Part shown: positions 8,569 to 16,086 of the stretch, piece after piece | Layout: every line of letters begins with the position of its first letter | How positions within the stretch are numbered: position 1 is the first letter of the stretch | DNA from: CALAGJ01 sp964293305 | GTDB lineage: Bacteria; Bacteroidota; Bacteroidia; Chitinophagales; Chitinophagaceae | Assembly: GCA_964293305.1 (NCBI GenBank) | Contig: CAXYYO010000045.1 | Coordinates: 1 to 26,347 of the forward strand | DNA: 26,347 bases | Direction of reading: 5' to 3' | Notes under the pieces: generated by a model | The model's database searches: none | What the model saw: the letters and a program-made list of their open reading frames with translations, nothing else | Told to the model about the DNA's origin: nothing | Made by a program: the position numbers and the translations under genes

Positions 8569-8910
8569 ATGCGCAGCATTAATAAAGTAATAATCAGCGG
8601 TCATTTGGGCAAAGACCCAGCATGCCAGATGTTTGAAAAAGAGATACAGGTAGCAAAGTTTTAGCTGGCTACTACAGAACAATATAAAGATAAAAATGGA
8701 CAAAACCACACTGACACAGAGTGGCATACCATTGTGGCCTGGAGGGGATTGGCAGATCTGGCAAAAAAATATTTACATAAAGGCAGCCATGTGCTCATAG
8801 AAGGTAGGCTCAAAACACGCAGTTATGAGGACAAAAACGGTGCAAAGCATTATGTAACCGAAGTAATAGCTGATGAATTAATAATGCTTGACAAAAAAAC
8901 TATAGAATAA
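8569..8910 (+). pseudogene. ssb: Single-stranded DNA-binding protein gene with amber codon
   Basis: Reading from the ATG at 8569 gives an SSB/OB-fold protein: MRSINKVIISGHLGKDP, then VAKF, a TAG stop (codon 32, 8662-8664), and in the same frame LATTEQYKDKNG, TEWHTIVAWRGLADLAKKYL, GSHVLIEGRLKTRSYEDKNG, and a final TAA at 8908-8910. Everything after the stop keeps the SSB pattern with no frameshift, so one base change (for example TCG to TAG at the conserved serine) explains the break. The full frame is 113 codons, and it ends in DKKTIE without the acidic DDIPF-like tip that recruits partner proteins in housekeeping SSBs, so it was an accessory SSB. It lies 11 bases before the recombinase. A sequencing error, stop readthrough or recent inactivation are all possible. 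Confidence 0.85.
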
Positions 8911-8921
8911 AAAGTACAGCT

Positions 8922-10127
8922 ATGGCATATAATATACAATTTGAACCCGGCACACATAGGCAGCAGGCCGTTATTTTTATACGCTTTGAAAATGATGACA
9001 AATTAAATGCGTGGGTAAGAAAATTAAAGAGTGCCAAATGGAGCCAGAGCCAGAAAAGCTGGTATGTGGCAGATACACCGGAGTACAGGCAAAAATTCAA
9101 ATTAGAAACGGAACAAAGGCAAGAAAACACAGTCAGCAAACCACAAGTTAAAGCCAAAATAAACCGCGATACTGGAAATATACCTCAAACCCCTGGCCAT
9201 CAAACAGTCAACCGTAAATCCAATACCCGAATCCCAATAGCGGAATGGAGTGCCGAAAACACCGCCGCCCTTAATAGCTTTGTTCAAATACTACAATTAA
9301 AAGCTTACAGCGCAAGCACCATAAGAACTTACCGCAATGAATTTTCAATTTTTCTTGCCACGCTAAAAAACACCGCAGCCGATAGCCTCACCACACAAAG
9401 GGTAAAAGACTATTTACAGTATTGCCATACCACGCTTAAACTTACTGAAAACACCATACACAGCCGTATGAATGCCCTCAAGTTTTATTACGAACAGGTA
9501 CTTAGACGTGAGAAATTTTTTGGGGAGATACCGAGGCCCAAGAAAGCATATATTTTACATAGGGTAATAAGCGAAGCAAAAGTGTTGAAAGGATTAATGC
9601 AAACTGAAAATCTGAAACATAAAGCTATTCTTTTTACTGCCTATAGTGCAGGGTTGAGGGTAAGCGAGGTGGTTAAATTGAAAGTAGAAGATATAGACAG
9701 TGACCGGATGCAGATACGCATAGAAGCTGCCAAAGGCAAAAAAGACAGGATGGCTACACTGGCCAAAGCTGCCCTGCAAATATTAAGAGACTATGTAAAG
9801 GAATACAGACCGGCATTTTTTTTATTTGAGGGGCAAAAGCAGGGTAATCACTATAGCACAAGAAGTGCACAGGAGTTATTTAATCAGAGTTTCAAAAAAA
9901 TAGGATTGCCAAAATATTGCAGCTTTCACAGCCTGCGCCACAGCTATGCCACTCACCTTTTGGAAAATGGAACAGATATTAAATATATACAAGAACTTTT
10001 GGGGCACAGTGATATAAAAACCACCCTGCGCTACACCCACGTAAGTAATAAAGAATTGGGGAAAATAGAAAGCCCCCTTGATAAAATAATGCGAAAAATG
10101 GAAGGTAACAATACGAAGAGTACGTAG
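8922..10127 (+). CDS. Tyrosine recombinase / integrase
   Basis: A 401-residue site-specific recombinase. Residues ~1-60 form a small extra N-terminal domain (IFIRFENDDKLNAWVRKL, AKWSQSQKSWYV), probably DNA-binding. Residues ~110-195 are the SAM-like core-binding domain (AYSASTIRTYRNEFSIFL). Residues ~215-385 are the catalytic domain with a complete set: R246 (AGLRVSEV), K271 or K273 (AAKGKKDR), H336 and R339 (HSLRHSYATHLL), H362 (LLGHSD) and nucleophile Y371 (LRYTHV). It should cut and rejoin DNA through a 3'-phosphotyrosine. The C-terminal IESPLDKI resembles the IRSPLD ending of integron- and XerC-like integrases. It follows the broken ssb by 11 bases, probably as an operon. Its stop codon lies inside a perfect hairpin. 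Not a transposase; target site unknown. Confidence 0.95.
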   Translation: MAYNIQFEPGTHRQQAVIFIRFENDDKLNAWVRKLKSAKWSQSQKSWYVADTPEYRQKFKLETEQRQENTVSKPQVKAKINRDTGNIPQTPGHQTVNRKSNTRIPIAEWSAENTAALNSFVQILQLKAYSASTIRTYRNEFSIFLATLKNTAADSLTTQRVKDYLQYCHTTLKLTENTIHSRMNALKFYYEQVLRREKFFGEIPRPKKAYILHRVISEAKVLKGLMQTENLKHKAILFTAYSAGLRVSEVVKLKVEDIDSDRMQIRIEAAKGKKDRMATLAKAALQILRDYVKEYRPAFFLFEGQKQGNHYSTRSAQELFNQSFKKIGLPKYCSFHSLRHSYATHLLENGTDIKYIQELLGHSDIKTTLRYTHVSNKELGKIESPLDKIMRKMEGNNTKST

Positions 10128-10150
10128 TTTCAAAAACTACGTAACAATAC
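10105..10150. repeat. Perfect palindrome inside 10-bp direct repeats
   Basis: A 10-base perfect inverted repeat (tacgtagttt at 10121-10130, loop caa, aaactacgta at 10134-10143) covers the recombinase stop codon at 10125-10127. It is bracketed by two identical direct repeats gtaacaatac at 10105-10114 and 10141-10150, spaced 36 bases. A smaller imperfect element, atacaaaaagtat, follows at once. There is no run of T after the stem, so an intrinsic terminator is not obvious. Its position at the end of a recombinase gene makes a recombination or regulator site possible; this is inference. Confidence 0.6.
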
Positions 10151-10182
10151 AAAAAGTATTTTGAAAATTAATTGTTTATAAA

Positions 10183-10214
10183 TTTGGTGAGTTAAAAACT
10201 TGCGTATATTTTTG
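10183..10214 (+). promoter_or_regulatory. Promoter of the 1402-residue protein gene
   Basis: TTTG (10183-10186), 20 bases, then TATTTTTG (10207-10214): an exact match to the Bacteroidota -33/-7 promoter (TTTG, about 19-21 bases, TAnnTTTG). Transcription would start near 10220 and leave a leader of about 60 AT-rich bases before the ATG at 10281. It gives the large gene its own transcription start, separate from the recombinase. Confidence 0.6.
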
Positions 10215-10280
10215 AGTTGTGCGAAACCCAGTGTGACACCAAAAATAGAGAACAATAAAAATTTAAAAAAATAACTCAAA

Positions 10281-13200
10281 ATGAATACTATCACTCAAAT
10301 CACTCAATCGCATCTATCAGTTTTTGTTTTTGACAAAACAAATAACAATCCTATCAAGCGTATGCCTATGTATGCAGAAATTGCAGTACTGGGGAAACGA
10401 AAGCCCGAAGTAATTGATGCTAATACCATTAATATTATTTCCGATTTTTTTCAGGATGCAGAATCAAAGACTTGGCTAGTTGAATCATTAGAAAAATATT
10501 TTACTGCTGCGTACTTTAATCGCTTGAGCGATGAAGAAAGGAATAATCTCATCCAATCATTGGTTGAAAAGATAAGCTTCGAAATTCAAGCAATACCCAA
10601 TGCCACAAAAGCTAAAAAGAAAGCTATTGTTGATTTAACTGTAAAAAAAGTTGCCGCCGAATTAAATATACCTGCACCCCAACCACAAGCTGAATTTGAA
10701 ACCTTGGGTGCCTACCCATTAGGTATGTTGGCCACCGACCATGTTGGTTATTTGTCATATAATTTAAAAAACGTTCCTAAAAATCCATTTCCCATGTATA
10801 ATAACCTGCAGTTTGCAGTGTATTTATATCCGATGGGAAAAGAAGCGGCAAAAATTGATGCGCTGCAGCAAGGACGAGTTACTCCAGATGTAATACTTGC
10901 AAAGCTTGAAATTGACAAGCCGGTTTTTGAAGCCAATTTAAAAGCATTGAATTTACCTGCAATGCAAAACCCTGATTTGGCTGACTGGTATATGTCTCCA
11001 GGTTCTTTTGCTGCGTTACCATCTGCTTTAATTGGTGCCGATGGTTGCGAAAATTTATTTCCTGCAAATTTTGCAACACAAGAATTCAGGTTTCGCCAGA
11101 TAGTAAGGTTGAGCGATGTACCCCCTGGACATCCTGATTTTCCCGACACTTATAAATTTGGCTATTTAGATGAGTATAAAGTTTCCCTAATTCCAATTGG
11201 GCATTCTTTAGGCGAAATAAAATACAGCCTTCCCCTTGCACCTGGTGAATCAGTTAAACTTGCAATTGTTGACTGGACACGAACAGATTCATCTGTAAGA
11301 AATGAAGACACCTCATTTAAAGAGCAGTTGTATCACAATCAAATGCGTGACAGGACTATCACCGAAACCTTAACTGCTGCATTAAAAGAAATGCAGAGAG
11401 GAGGAAGCGGAGTTGATAAAACTGATTTTTCGGCAGGTAAAGCTGTGAGTGGTGCTGCAAGTGGTGCGCTAGCCGGGCTTGCTGTGGGCGGCGGGCCCTT
11501 TGGCGCAATTGCAGGAGCCTTGGTGGGTGGTGTTGGTGGTGGACTTACTGGTGATATTACAGGTACACATTCTACCTCTGAAGGAAGCAGGGATCTGGCA
11601 TCAAAAAATGTTCAGAAAATAAGTGATAGTATTTCTCAGGCAAGCTCCGCCCTTCGTGAATTTCATAGTACAGTAGTGGTACAGTCTAAACAAGAAGAAA
11701 AAGAAAATATCCAAACTCGTACGTTTACAAATTATAACCACAGCCACACACTTACTATTTTGTATTATGAAATATTAAGGCATTTTAGAGTTGTTACTGA
11801 ATGGGTGAGCAGAAAACCTTTGGCGTTACTACCGTTTGAGAAATTGCCGTTTTCCGATGATTTGATTCTACTGCACAGGCACTTGTTAGAACCGAATTTA
11901 ATTGATTCAAGTTTAAAAGCAGGAATTGATTCACTTGAGAAATTAATAAAAATAAAAAATCATTACGAAGTAATGGGATTAAATGTTAACTCTGATAATG
12001 AAGTTGTTCCTTTTTGGGAAGGTGACCTTAAATTCCAATTTTATGAGATTGGATTGAGCTCAGGAACTAAGTTTAAAAAAGTTGGTCAATCTGATGAATC
12101 ACTAACAGGATTTATATATACCACAAATGGTACAAAGCTTAGAATTCGAACAATTTTGCAAAATGATGTAAACCTGAATAAATCTAAAGTATTAGATTAC
12201 GAAGATTTCACTGTAAGAGTTTTAGTAACCGCAATTGATCATAACGATGCTAAATTTGAATTACAATGGAAAGATTTTGCAGGATTAGAACTACGTCTGG
12301 GAGATAATGATGAATTATCACTTGATAAAATTTCTCTCTATGGGTTTCATCTTAGAGGCAAAGTAGAACTTATACCGGAAACGAATATTGATGTTTATTT
12401 CCCTTACAACGATTGCACCAATGCATTTACAAATGTCAAATATCCACAAACTAAATCAGCTTCAACCTATACTCAAAAACCTGAAAAAACTCTGACAGAA
12501 GAAGAGCTATATAGTATTTTGAAATTAAAAAAACACTTAACACAGTTTAACGAACACTACAACCGGGTTATCTATCTCAACAAAGACAGTAACGCAACAT
12601 CTGAATGGTTTGAAGCACACAGATGGGGTTCAGCTCCAAGTAACCAACATAATGGTCAAGGCCCGGGTTTTATCATTGACCATGTAGAACCATTAGCATT
12701 AGAAGTTTTTGGTAGCTACATAGCATATCCATACTTAGAAAAAAACCAATTGCTTGCCGATAAGCTCAACAAAATTTATGACGCAATTATGAGCGATGAT
12801 CCTGCACGCCACGAATGGGCAGTAAAAGAAATGCAAGATATAGATCCAAAAGATTTTGAAAAGGTTTTAACAAGATCGATGCAGTCAAAATCAAAAACAG
12901 AAAAACTTATATCTATCCCAACCCGAGGCGTATTTGCCGAAGGTAAACTGGGTCATTGCAATATTTCAGAGGAAATTGATAACACCCGTTTCTGGAAATG
13001 GGAAGAGCACCCAATACCGATTAATGCTCCAGATATTAATCCTGTTAACGCAGTAACGCCCCAAAACACTCAGCAAAATGTGCAACCTACAGCATTTCCG
13101 AGTTCTACAGTAAATATAGTTTCGCCATCCCCTGCACCCGACCCCCATGGTTTAGCAGAAGCCCTAAAATTAATAGCCACTCCCAATATTTTCAGGGATA

Positions 13201-14489
13201 TGAGCGGCAGACAGGAAACAGCAGATTTGATTAAAAAATTAGGGGATGGGTCTATTGACTTTAATGATGCAGTGAAGAAAGCAAAAGAAATAGAAGAGAA
13301 ATATGGCAAAGATTTGACAGGTAGCAATTATATTAACTCACCCTCTTCTGTAGATGCAGTTAAAAACGTTCAGCAACTATCAGATGCAAATAAAAGCCTG
13401 GTTGGGTATGCAAGCCCAGAAACGATAAAACAAAATGCTAATAAAATATCTGATTCCTATGCAGACCTTGCTGAATTAGTTAAGCAAGAAAAAGTACAGG
13501 AACTTGATGAACGGCTTGCTTTAAATGGCAATGGAGTCATTACAACTAATATTTCCATTGAAGTACCTGTTATTTTTAAGGCAATAAATATCAGAGACAA
13601 AAAAGCAATTCCCAATAACCCATCAGTTTTCATTTCAGATAATTTGGAAATACCCATACCCAATTTACCTTTTTCCAATTGGGCTCAAGATGGAGTGGAA
13701 CAATATGGCTCACATGCCATTCCAGGAAGAATAAATACCATAAAAGGCATTGTTTTACACGAAACTGCCGGATTTAACTGGACGGGAGTATCATCTGGGC
13801 TATCTGTACAATTCCATATTAATCGTGACGGGAAAGTTTGTCAGCATAATGATGCTCACAGTATGTGTCAGCACATACATTTGCTTAATGGCTCGCACGT
13901 TGGTATTGAACATGTTAACGATCCATTTCATAAAACTCCAAATAAAACACCATATGAAGATTTGCCTAGGCAAGAAATCACTTGGGGATATGGTTCTAAT
14001 TGGCTGACAATACCACCATCAGAACAATTAAAATCATCAGCTTTATTTATTCAAGAGTTGATAAATAAACTCAGTATTTCACAAAAATGGTGTCAGTTAA
14101 TGGAAGTTGATACTGACCTTATAAACCCCGCCAAATACAATAAAAATAGTAGAACATGGATATCCTCCAATCAAAAAAATAGAATTCATTTTTTGATAAA
14201 TACAGGAGGTAATAATTTTTTCGTACAACATTGTAGACAGTCAAATAAAATTTTTGATGGAATTATTGCTCATGCCGTTGCTTTTGAAACTAATTCGGGT
14301 TTAAATCATAATGATGGTTCTATTTATGCGTTTTATTCATGGTTAGTTTTAGAGAAAAAAATACCCCACCAGCAAGCACTAAACATCTTACAGGGATATT
14401 TAACAAATGATGATAACATTGTGCGGGCTACCTTAAAATTTTCAACAGGCGGCAATGCTTTTTTTGTGGATGTGACTGATATAGTTTGA
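10281..14489 (+). CDS. Large modular protein with C-terminal amidase-like domain
   Basis: A 1402-residue protein with no signal peptide. Segments in order: an N-terminal strand-rich part (~10-40); helical region (45-135); a domain with LAPGESVKLAIVDWTRTD (~320-337) followed by a charged helix; a Gly/Ala-rich hydrophobic stretch (~388-430, GALAGLAVGGG...GALVGGVGGGLTG) like a glycine zipper or membrane-inserting hairpin; NYNHSHTLTILYYEILRHF (~483-501); a region with IPTRGVFAEGKLGHCN and NTRFWKWEEHPIP (~878-912); a Pro/Asn-rich linker; a helical segment (~960-1015); and at ~1125-1400 an N-acetylmuramoyl-L-alanine-amidase (Amidase_2/PGRP) fold. There GIVLHETAG supplies zinc ligand H1160, VQFHINRDGK matches the core strand, and GIEHVN (1208-1213) matches GIEL-type residues. 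The third ligand may be H1331 (IIAHAV). Domain build suggests an effector or cell-surface lytic protein; delivery route and target are not shown. It has its own promoter. Confidence 0.9.
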   Translation: MNTITQITQSHLSVFVFDKTNNNPIKRMPMYAEIAVLGKRKPEVIDANTINIISDFFQDAESKTWLVESLEKYFTAAYFNRLSDEERNNLIQSLVEKISFEIQAIPNATKAKKKAIVDLTVKKVAAELNIPAPQPQAEFETLGAYPLGMLATDHVGYLSYNLKNVPKNPFPMYNNLQFAVYLYPMGKEAAKIDALQQGRVTPDVILAKLEIDKPVFEANLKALNLPAMQNPDLADWYMSPGSFAALPSALIGADGCENLFPANFATQEFRFRQIVRLSDVPPGHPDFPDTYKFGYLDEYKVSLIPIGHSLGEIKYSLPLAPGESVKLAIVDWTRTDSSVRNEDTSFKEQLYHNQMRDRTITETLTAALKEMQRGGSGVDKTDFSAGKAVSGAASGALAGLAVGGGPFGAIAGALVGGVGGGLTGDITGTHSTSEGSRDLASKNVQKISDSISQASSALREFHSTVVVQSKQEEKENIQTRTFTNYNHSHTLTILYYEILRHFRVVTEWVSRKPLALLPFEKLPFSDDLILLHRHLLEPNLIDSSLKAGIDSLEKLIKIKNHYEVMGLNVNSDNEVVPFWEGDLKFQFYEIGLSSGTKFKKVGQSDESLTGFIYTTNGTKLRIRTILQNDVNLNKSKVLDYEDFTVRVLVTAIDHNDAKFELQWKDFAGLELRLGDNDELSLDKISLYGFHLRGKVELIPETNIDVYFPYNDCTNAFTNVKYPQTKSASTYTQKPEKTLTEEELYSILKLKKHLTQFNEHYNRVIYLNKDSNATSEWFEAHRWGSAPSNQHNGQGPGFIIDHVEPLALEVFGSYIAYPYLEKNQLLADKLNKIYDAIMSDDPARHEWAVKEMQDIDPKDFEKVLTRSMQSKSKTEKLISIPTRGVFAEGKLGHCNISEEIDNTRFWKWEEHPIPINAPDINPVNAVTPQNTQQNVQPTAFPSSTVNIVSPSPAPDPHGLAEALKLIATPNIFRDMSGRQETADLIKKLGDGSIDFNDAVKKAKEIEEKYGKDLTGSNYINSPSSVDAVKNVQQLSDANKSLVGYASPETIKQNANKISDSYADLAELVKQEKVQELDERLALNGNGVITTNISIEVPVIFKAINIRDKKAIPNNPSVFISDNLEIPIPNLPFSNWAQDGVEQYGSHAIPGRINTIKGIVLHETAGFNWTGVSSGLSVQFHINRDGKVCQHNDAHSMCQHIHLLNGSHVGIEHVNDPFHKTPNKTPYEDLPRQEITWGYGSNWLTIPPSEQLKSSALFIQELINKLSISQKWCQLMEVDTDLINPAKYNKNSRTWISSNQKNRIHFLINTGGNNFFVQHCRQSNKIFDGIIAHAVAFETNSGLNHNDGSIYAFYSWLVLEKKIPHQQALNILQGYLTNDDNIVRATLKFSTGGNAFFVDVTDIV

Positions 14490-14619
14490 TTTTGGTCATG
14501 GTTGGCTGTCCACTAACGATTCCAGTATTTTATTATATTCGACAGTGCAAACTCTAACCAACAAACATTAAAATCGTAAATTACTCTATACAAAATAAAA
14601 TGAATTCCCTTAGGGCATC

Positions 14620-14742
14620 GCACAACACGAACTGTGTAAAAAACCAAATAAATCAGGCAATATTTTTTTGGTAGTTATCTTGATACAGTACACCAGATTT
14701 AACTACACCAAAAACCTGCTTTAATAATTTGTTACACACAGC
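14620..14742. repeat. Direct repeat, copy A (IS110-type 3' end)
   Basis: About 123 bases closely matching 15753-15875 in the same orientation: both hold gcaca-cacgaactgtgtaaaaaa, caaataaat-aggcaatatttttttggtagtt, and ccaaaaacctgctttaataatttgtt. The two copies differ at scattered positions and bracket the higB-higA pair. Read on the minus strand each encodes the last ~30 residues of the same transposase and the bases after its stop. Confidence 0.85.
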
Positions 14743-14875
14743 AATAAGTGCTAGTTTTTTGTTTTTTCCATTTGCTACCATTCGATCATATAATTGTTTG
14801 CAAGCTGCATTGGTTGCTTTGGCATTGAGTAATCAATATTTTGAAGGAATAGTTTTAATGGCCATATCACTTTCT
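14653..14875 (-). pseudogene. IS110-family transposase C-terminal remnant
   Basis: On the minus strand, one frame reads LLNAKATNAACKQLYDRM, then VANGKNKKLALIAVCNKLL, then KQVFGVVKSG, and ends DNYQKNIA before TGA (14653-14655). The pattern ACKxLYxRxxAxGKxxKxALIAVxNKLLKQxF is the C-terminal part of IS110-type transposases. An in-frame TGA at 14833-14835 interrupts it, probably a changed TGG. Upstream of about 14875 no transposase sequence is recognisable, so the catalytic DEDD region and the Ser-containing core are gone. It cannot be active. Confidence 0.8.
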
Positions 14876-15068
14876 TGATGAAAAAGAAAACACGGATTAG
14901 TGAACAGCATTAAAAAACAAATCGCTAAATTTAAAAATACTAATGTTGAATTAGGTATTTTATCTAATTGATTTACAATGACTTAATTTTACGTTAGTCA
15001 GAACCTTTAAGGACACTCCCTAAATTTCCAGTCGACAAATTTAATTTACACCTTGTTCCATTTTAAGT

Positions 15069-15076
15069 TAACTTTG
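15069..15076 (+). promoter_or_regulatory. -7 box of higB-higA
   Basis: TAACTTTG matches the Bacteroidota -7 consensus TAnnTTTG and lies 18 bases before the toxin ATG, giving a very short leader. The nearest TTG upstream (15053-15055) is 13 bases away, closer than usual for a -33 box. Such toxin-antitoxin promoters are normally repressed by the antitoxin, but no clear operator palindrome was seen. Confidence 0.45.
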
Positions 15077-15094
15077 CACCGACACTTTGTTTGA

Positions 15095-15433
15095 ATGGAA
15101 CAGATAAGAGAACTAATATTTTACCACCATTATTTTCATGAATTTTTCGAGCTGCAAACCGAGAAAGTAAAAGAAAAAATTGATTATGTGCTTTTTGTAT
15201 TGACACATACGGACCGTGTGCCAGAGAAATTTTTAAAACACATGGAAGGACAAAAAGGTCTCTACGAAATCAGGGTTGAAGTTGGAAATAATATATTTCG
15301 CATTTTCTGCTGCTTTGACAAAGGGAAAGTTATTGTGCTTTTTAATGGGTTTCAGAAAAAGACACAGAAAAGCCCGAAAGGGGAAATTGAATTAGCCGTT
15401 AAACTAATGAACGAATACTTTGACAATAAATAA
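15095..15433 (+). CDS. higB: HigB/RelE-type toxin
   Basis: A 112-residue protein of the RelE/ParE superfamily (phage Gp49-like, HigB branch). Seen: helical N-terminus, then PEKFLKHMEGQKGLYEIRVEVGNNIFRIFC with the R/K-rich beta-sheet face, CCFDKGKVIVLFNGFQKKTQKSP, and a final helix ELAVKLMNEYF. Family members are ribosome-dependent mRNA endonucleases that slow growth when free of antitoxin. The toxin-first gene order is typical of HigBA. The stop at 15431-15433 lies seven bases before the likely antitoxin start at 15441, so the two are co-transcribed. The pair is bracketed by two transposase remnants, which suggests arrival by insertion-sequence activity. Which of several related RelE-type family names applies is not certain. 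Confidence 0.92.
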   Translation: MEQIRELIFYHHYFHEFFELQTEKVKEKIDYVLFVLTHTDRVPEKFLKHMEGQKGLYEIRVEVGNNIFRIFCCFDKGKVIVLFNGFQKKTQKSPKGEIELAVKLMNEYFDNK

Positions 15434-15440
15434 AATTATC

Positions 15441-15743
15441 ATGGCAACAAAGAAAAAAAACATCACATCCCTTGACGAGCATCTCACTGAGCGTTATGGC
15501 AAACGTGGGACTTCAAAAAGAACCGAATTTGAAATAAAAGCAAAAGCTTTTCTTATTGGAGAAGTGATTAAAGATGAAAGACGAATTGCAAATTTGACAC
15601 AAGAGCAATTAGCAGATAAAATTGGTGCGAAAAAAAGTTTTATTTCAAGGATTGAAAATGGTAAAACAGATATACAACTTTCGACACTTTACCGTCTTCT
15701 TGAATTTGGGTTAGGAAAAACAGTTGAATTGACCGTTCGCTAA
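15441..15743 (+). CDS. higA: HigA-type antitoxin, XRE helix-turn-helix
   Basis: A 100-residue antitoxin. The start at 15441 (MATKKKN) is preferred; the frame is open to another ATG at 15420, which overlaps the toxin gene. Residues ~40-95 form an XRE/Cro-type helix-turn-helix: ANLTQEQLADKIGAKKSFISRIENGKTDI followed by STLYRLLEFG. The N-terminal ~35 residues (SLDEHLTERYGKRGT, FEIKAKAFLIGEVI) are those that usually wrap the toxin. Expected to neutralise HigB and repress the shared promoter with it. It ends nine bases before the second transposase remnant repeat begins, so the insertion-sequence scar abuts the module. Confidence 0.92.
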   Translation: MATKKKNITSLDEHLTERYGKRGTSKRTEFEIKAKAFLIGEVIKDERRIANLTQEQLADKIGAKKSFISRIENGKTDIQLSTLYRLLEFGLGKTVELTVR

Positions 15744-15752
15744 AATAAGTCA

Positions 15753-15875
15753 GCACACCACACGAACTGTGTAAAAAATCAAATAAATTAGGCAATATTT
15801 TTTTGGTAGTTGTCATTGTAGAGTACGCCAGATTTTACCACGCCAAAAACCTGCTTTAATAATTTGTTGCGCATA
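15753..15875. repeat. Direct repeat, copy B (IS110-type 3' end)
   Basis: Same orientation partner of 14620-14742, starting nine bases after the higA stop. Together the copies frame the toxin-antitoxin pair with ~1.0 kb between them. Homology stops at both sides at nearly the same point as in copy A, which suggests the left edge (gcaca-cacgaactgtg) is a real element end or insertion boundary. Confidence 0.8.
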
Positions 15876-15880
15876 GCGAC
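15788..15880 (-). pseudogene. Second IS110-type transposase remnant
   Basis: Minus-strand frame reading VAMRNKLLKQVFGVVKSG then VLYNDNYQKNIA and TAA (15788-15790). It equals the end of the copy A remnant apart from a few residues, but stops being recognisable at about 15880, so only ~30 codons survive. To the right, 15881-16086 is AT-rich and holds no gene or signal I can name; with this remnant it accounts for the gene-free stretch 15744-16086. Confidence 0.75.
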
Positions 15881-16086
15881 AATCTATCTAAAAACTATAT
15901 ATATTTTTGTATAACAAATCTTGCAAAAACTAAGTACAACAAATTTCTAATTACATGCAGTATATACTCGGTAAGGCAGAACATTAGTTGTATGATTTCA
16001 TCGTTTAATATTGATTGCAGAATATTGTATGATGGGAGATTGCACGAAAATTAAAATTGGATTATTAAAATCTCTAACAAAGGGTA

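Larger units (their letters stand above)
14490..15094. other. Gene-free region with IS110 scar
   Basis: Between the large protein gene and higB there is no intact gene. The left 130 bases are AT-rich with no recognised signal. From 14620 to about 14875 lies a decayed transposase 3' end. From about 14900 to 15060 the DNA is AT-rich without coding character, and it ends in the toxin gene's promoter. Confidence 0.6.

Noticed and set aside
10105..10150. Integron attC site
   Set aside because: The recombinase has an integron-like ending, but the site lacks the attC core motifs (RYYYAAC / GTTRRRY) and there is no cassette array.
10183..10280. Invertible promoter flanked by inverted repeats
   Set aside because: A promoter beside a tyrosine recombinase suggested a Bacteroidota phase switch, but I found no matching inverted repeat pair on both sides of it, only weak direct similarity of aaaaact-cgta.
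10748..11149. 133-codon open frame on the minus strand
   Set aside because: It lies wholly inside the large 1402-residue gene on the other strand and lacks coding character.
15420..15440. Longer HigA start overlapping HigB
   Set aside because: The added residues MTINKII are not typical, and the start at 15441 gives the usual N-terminus.
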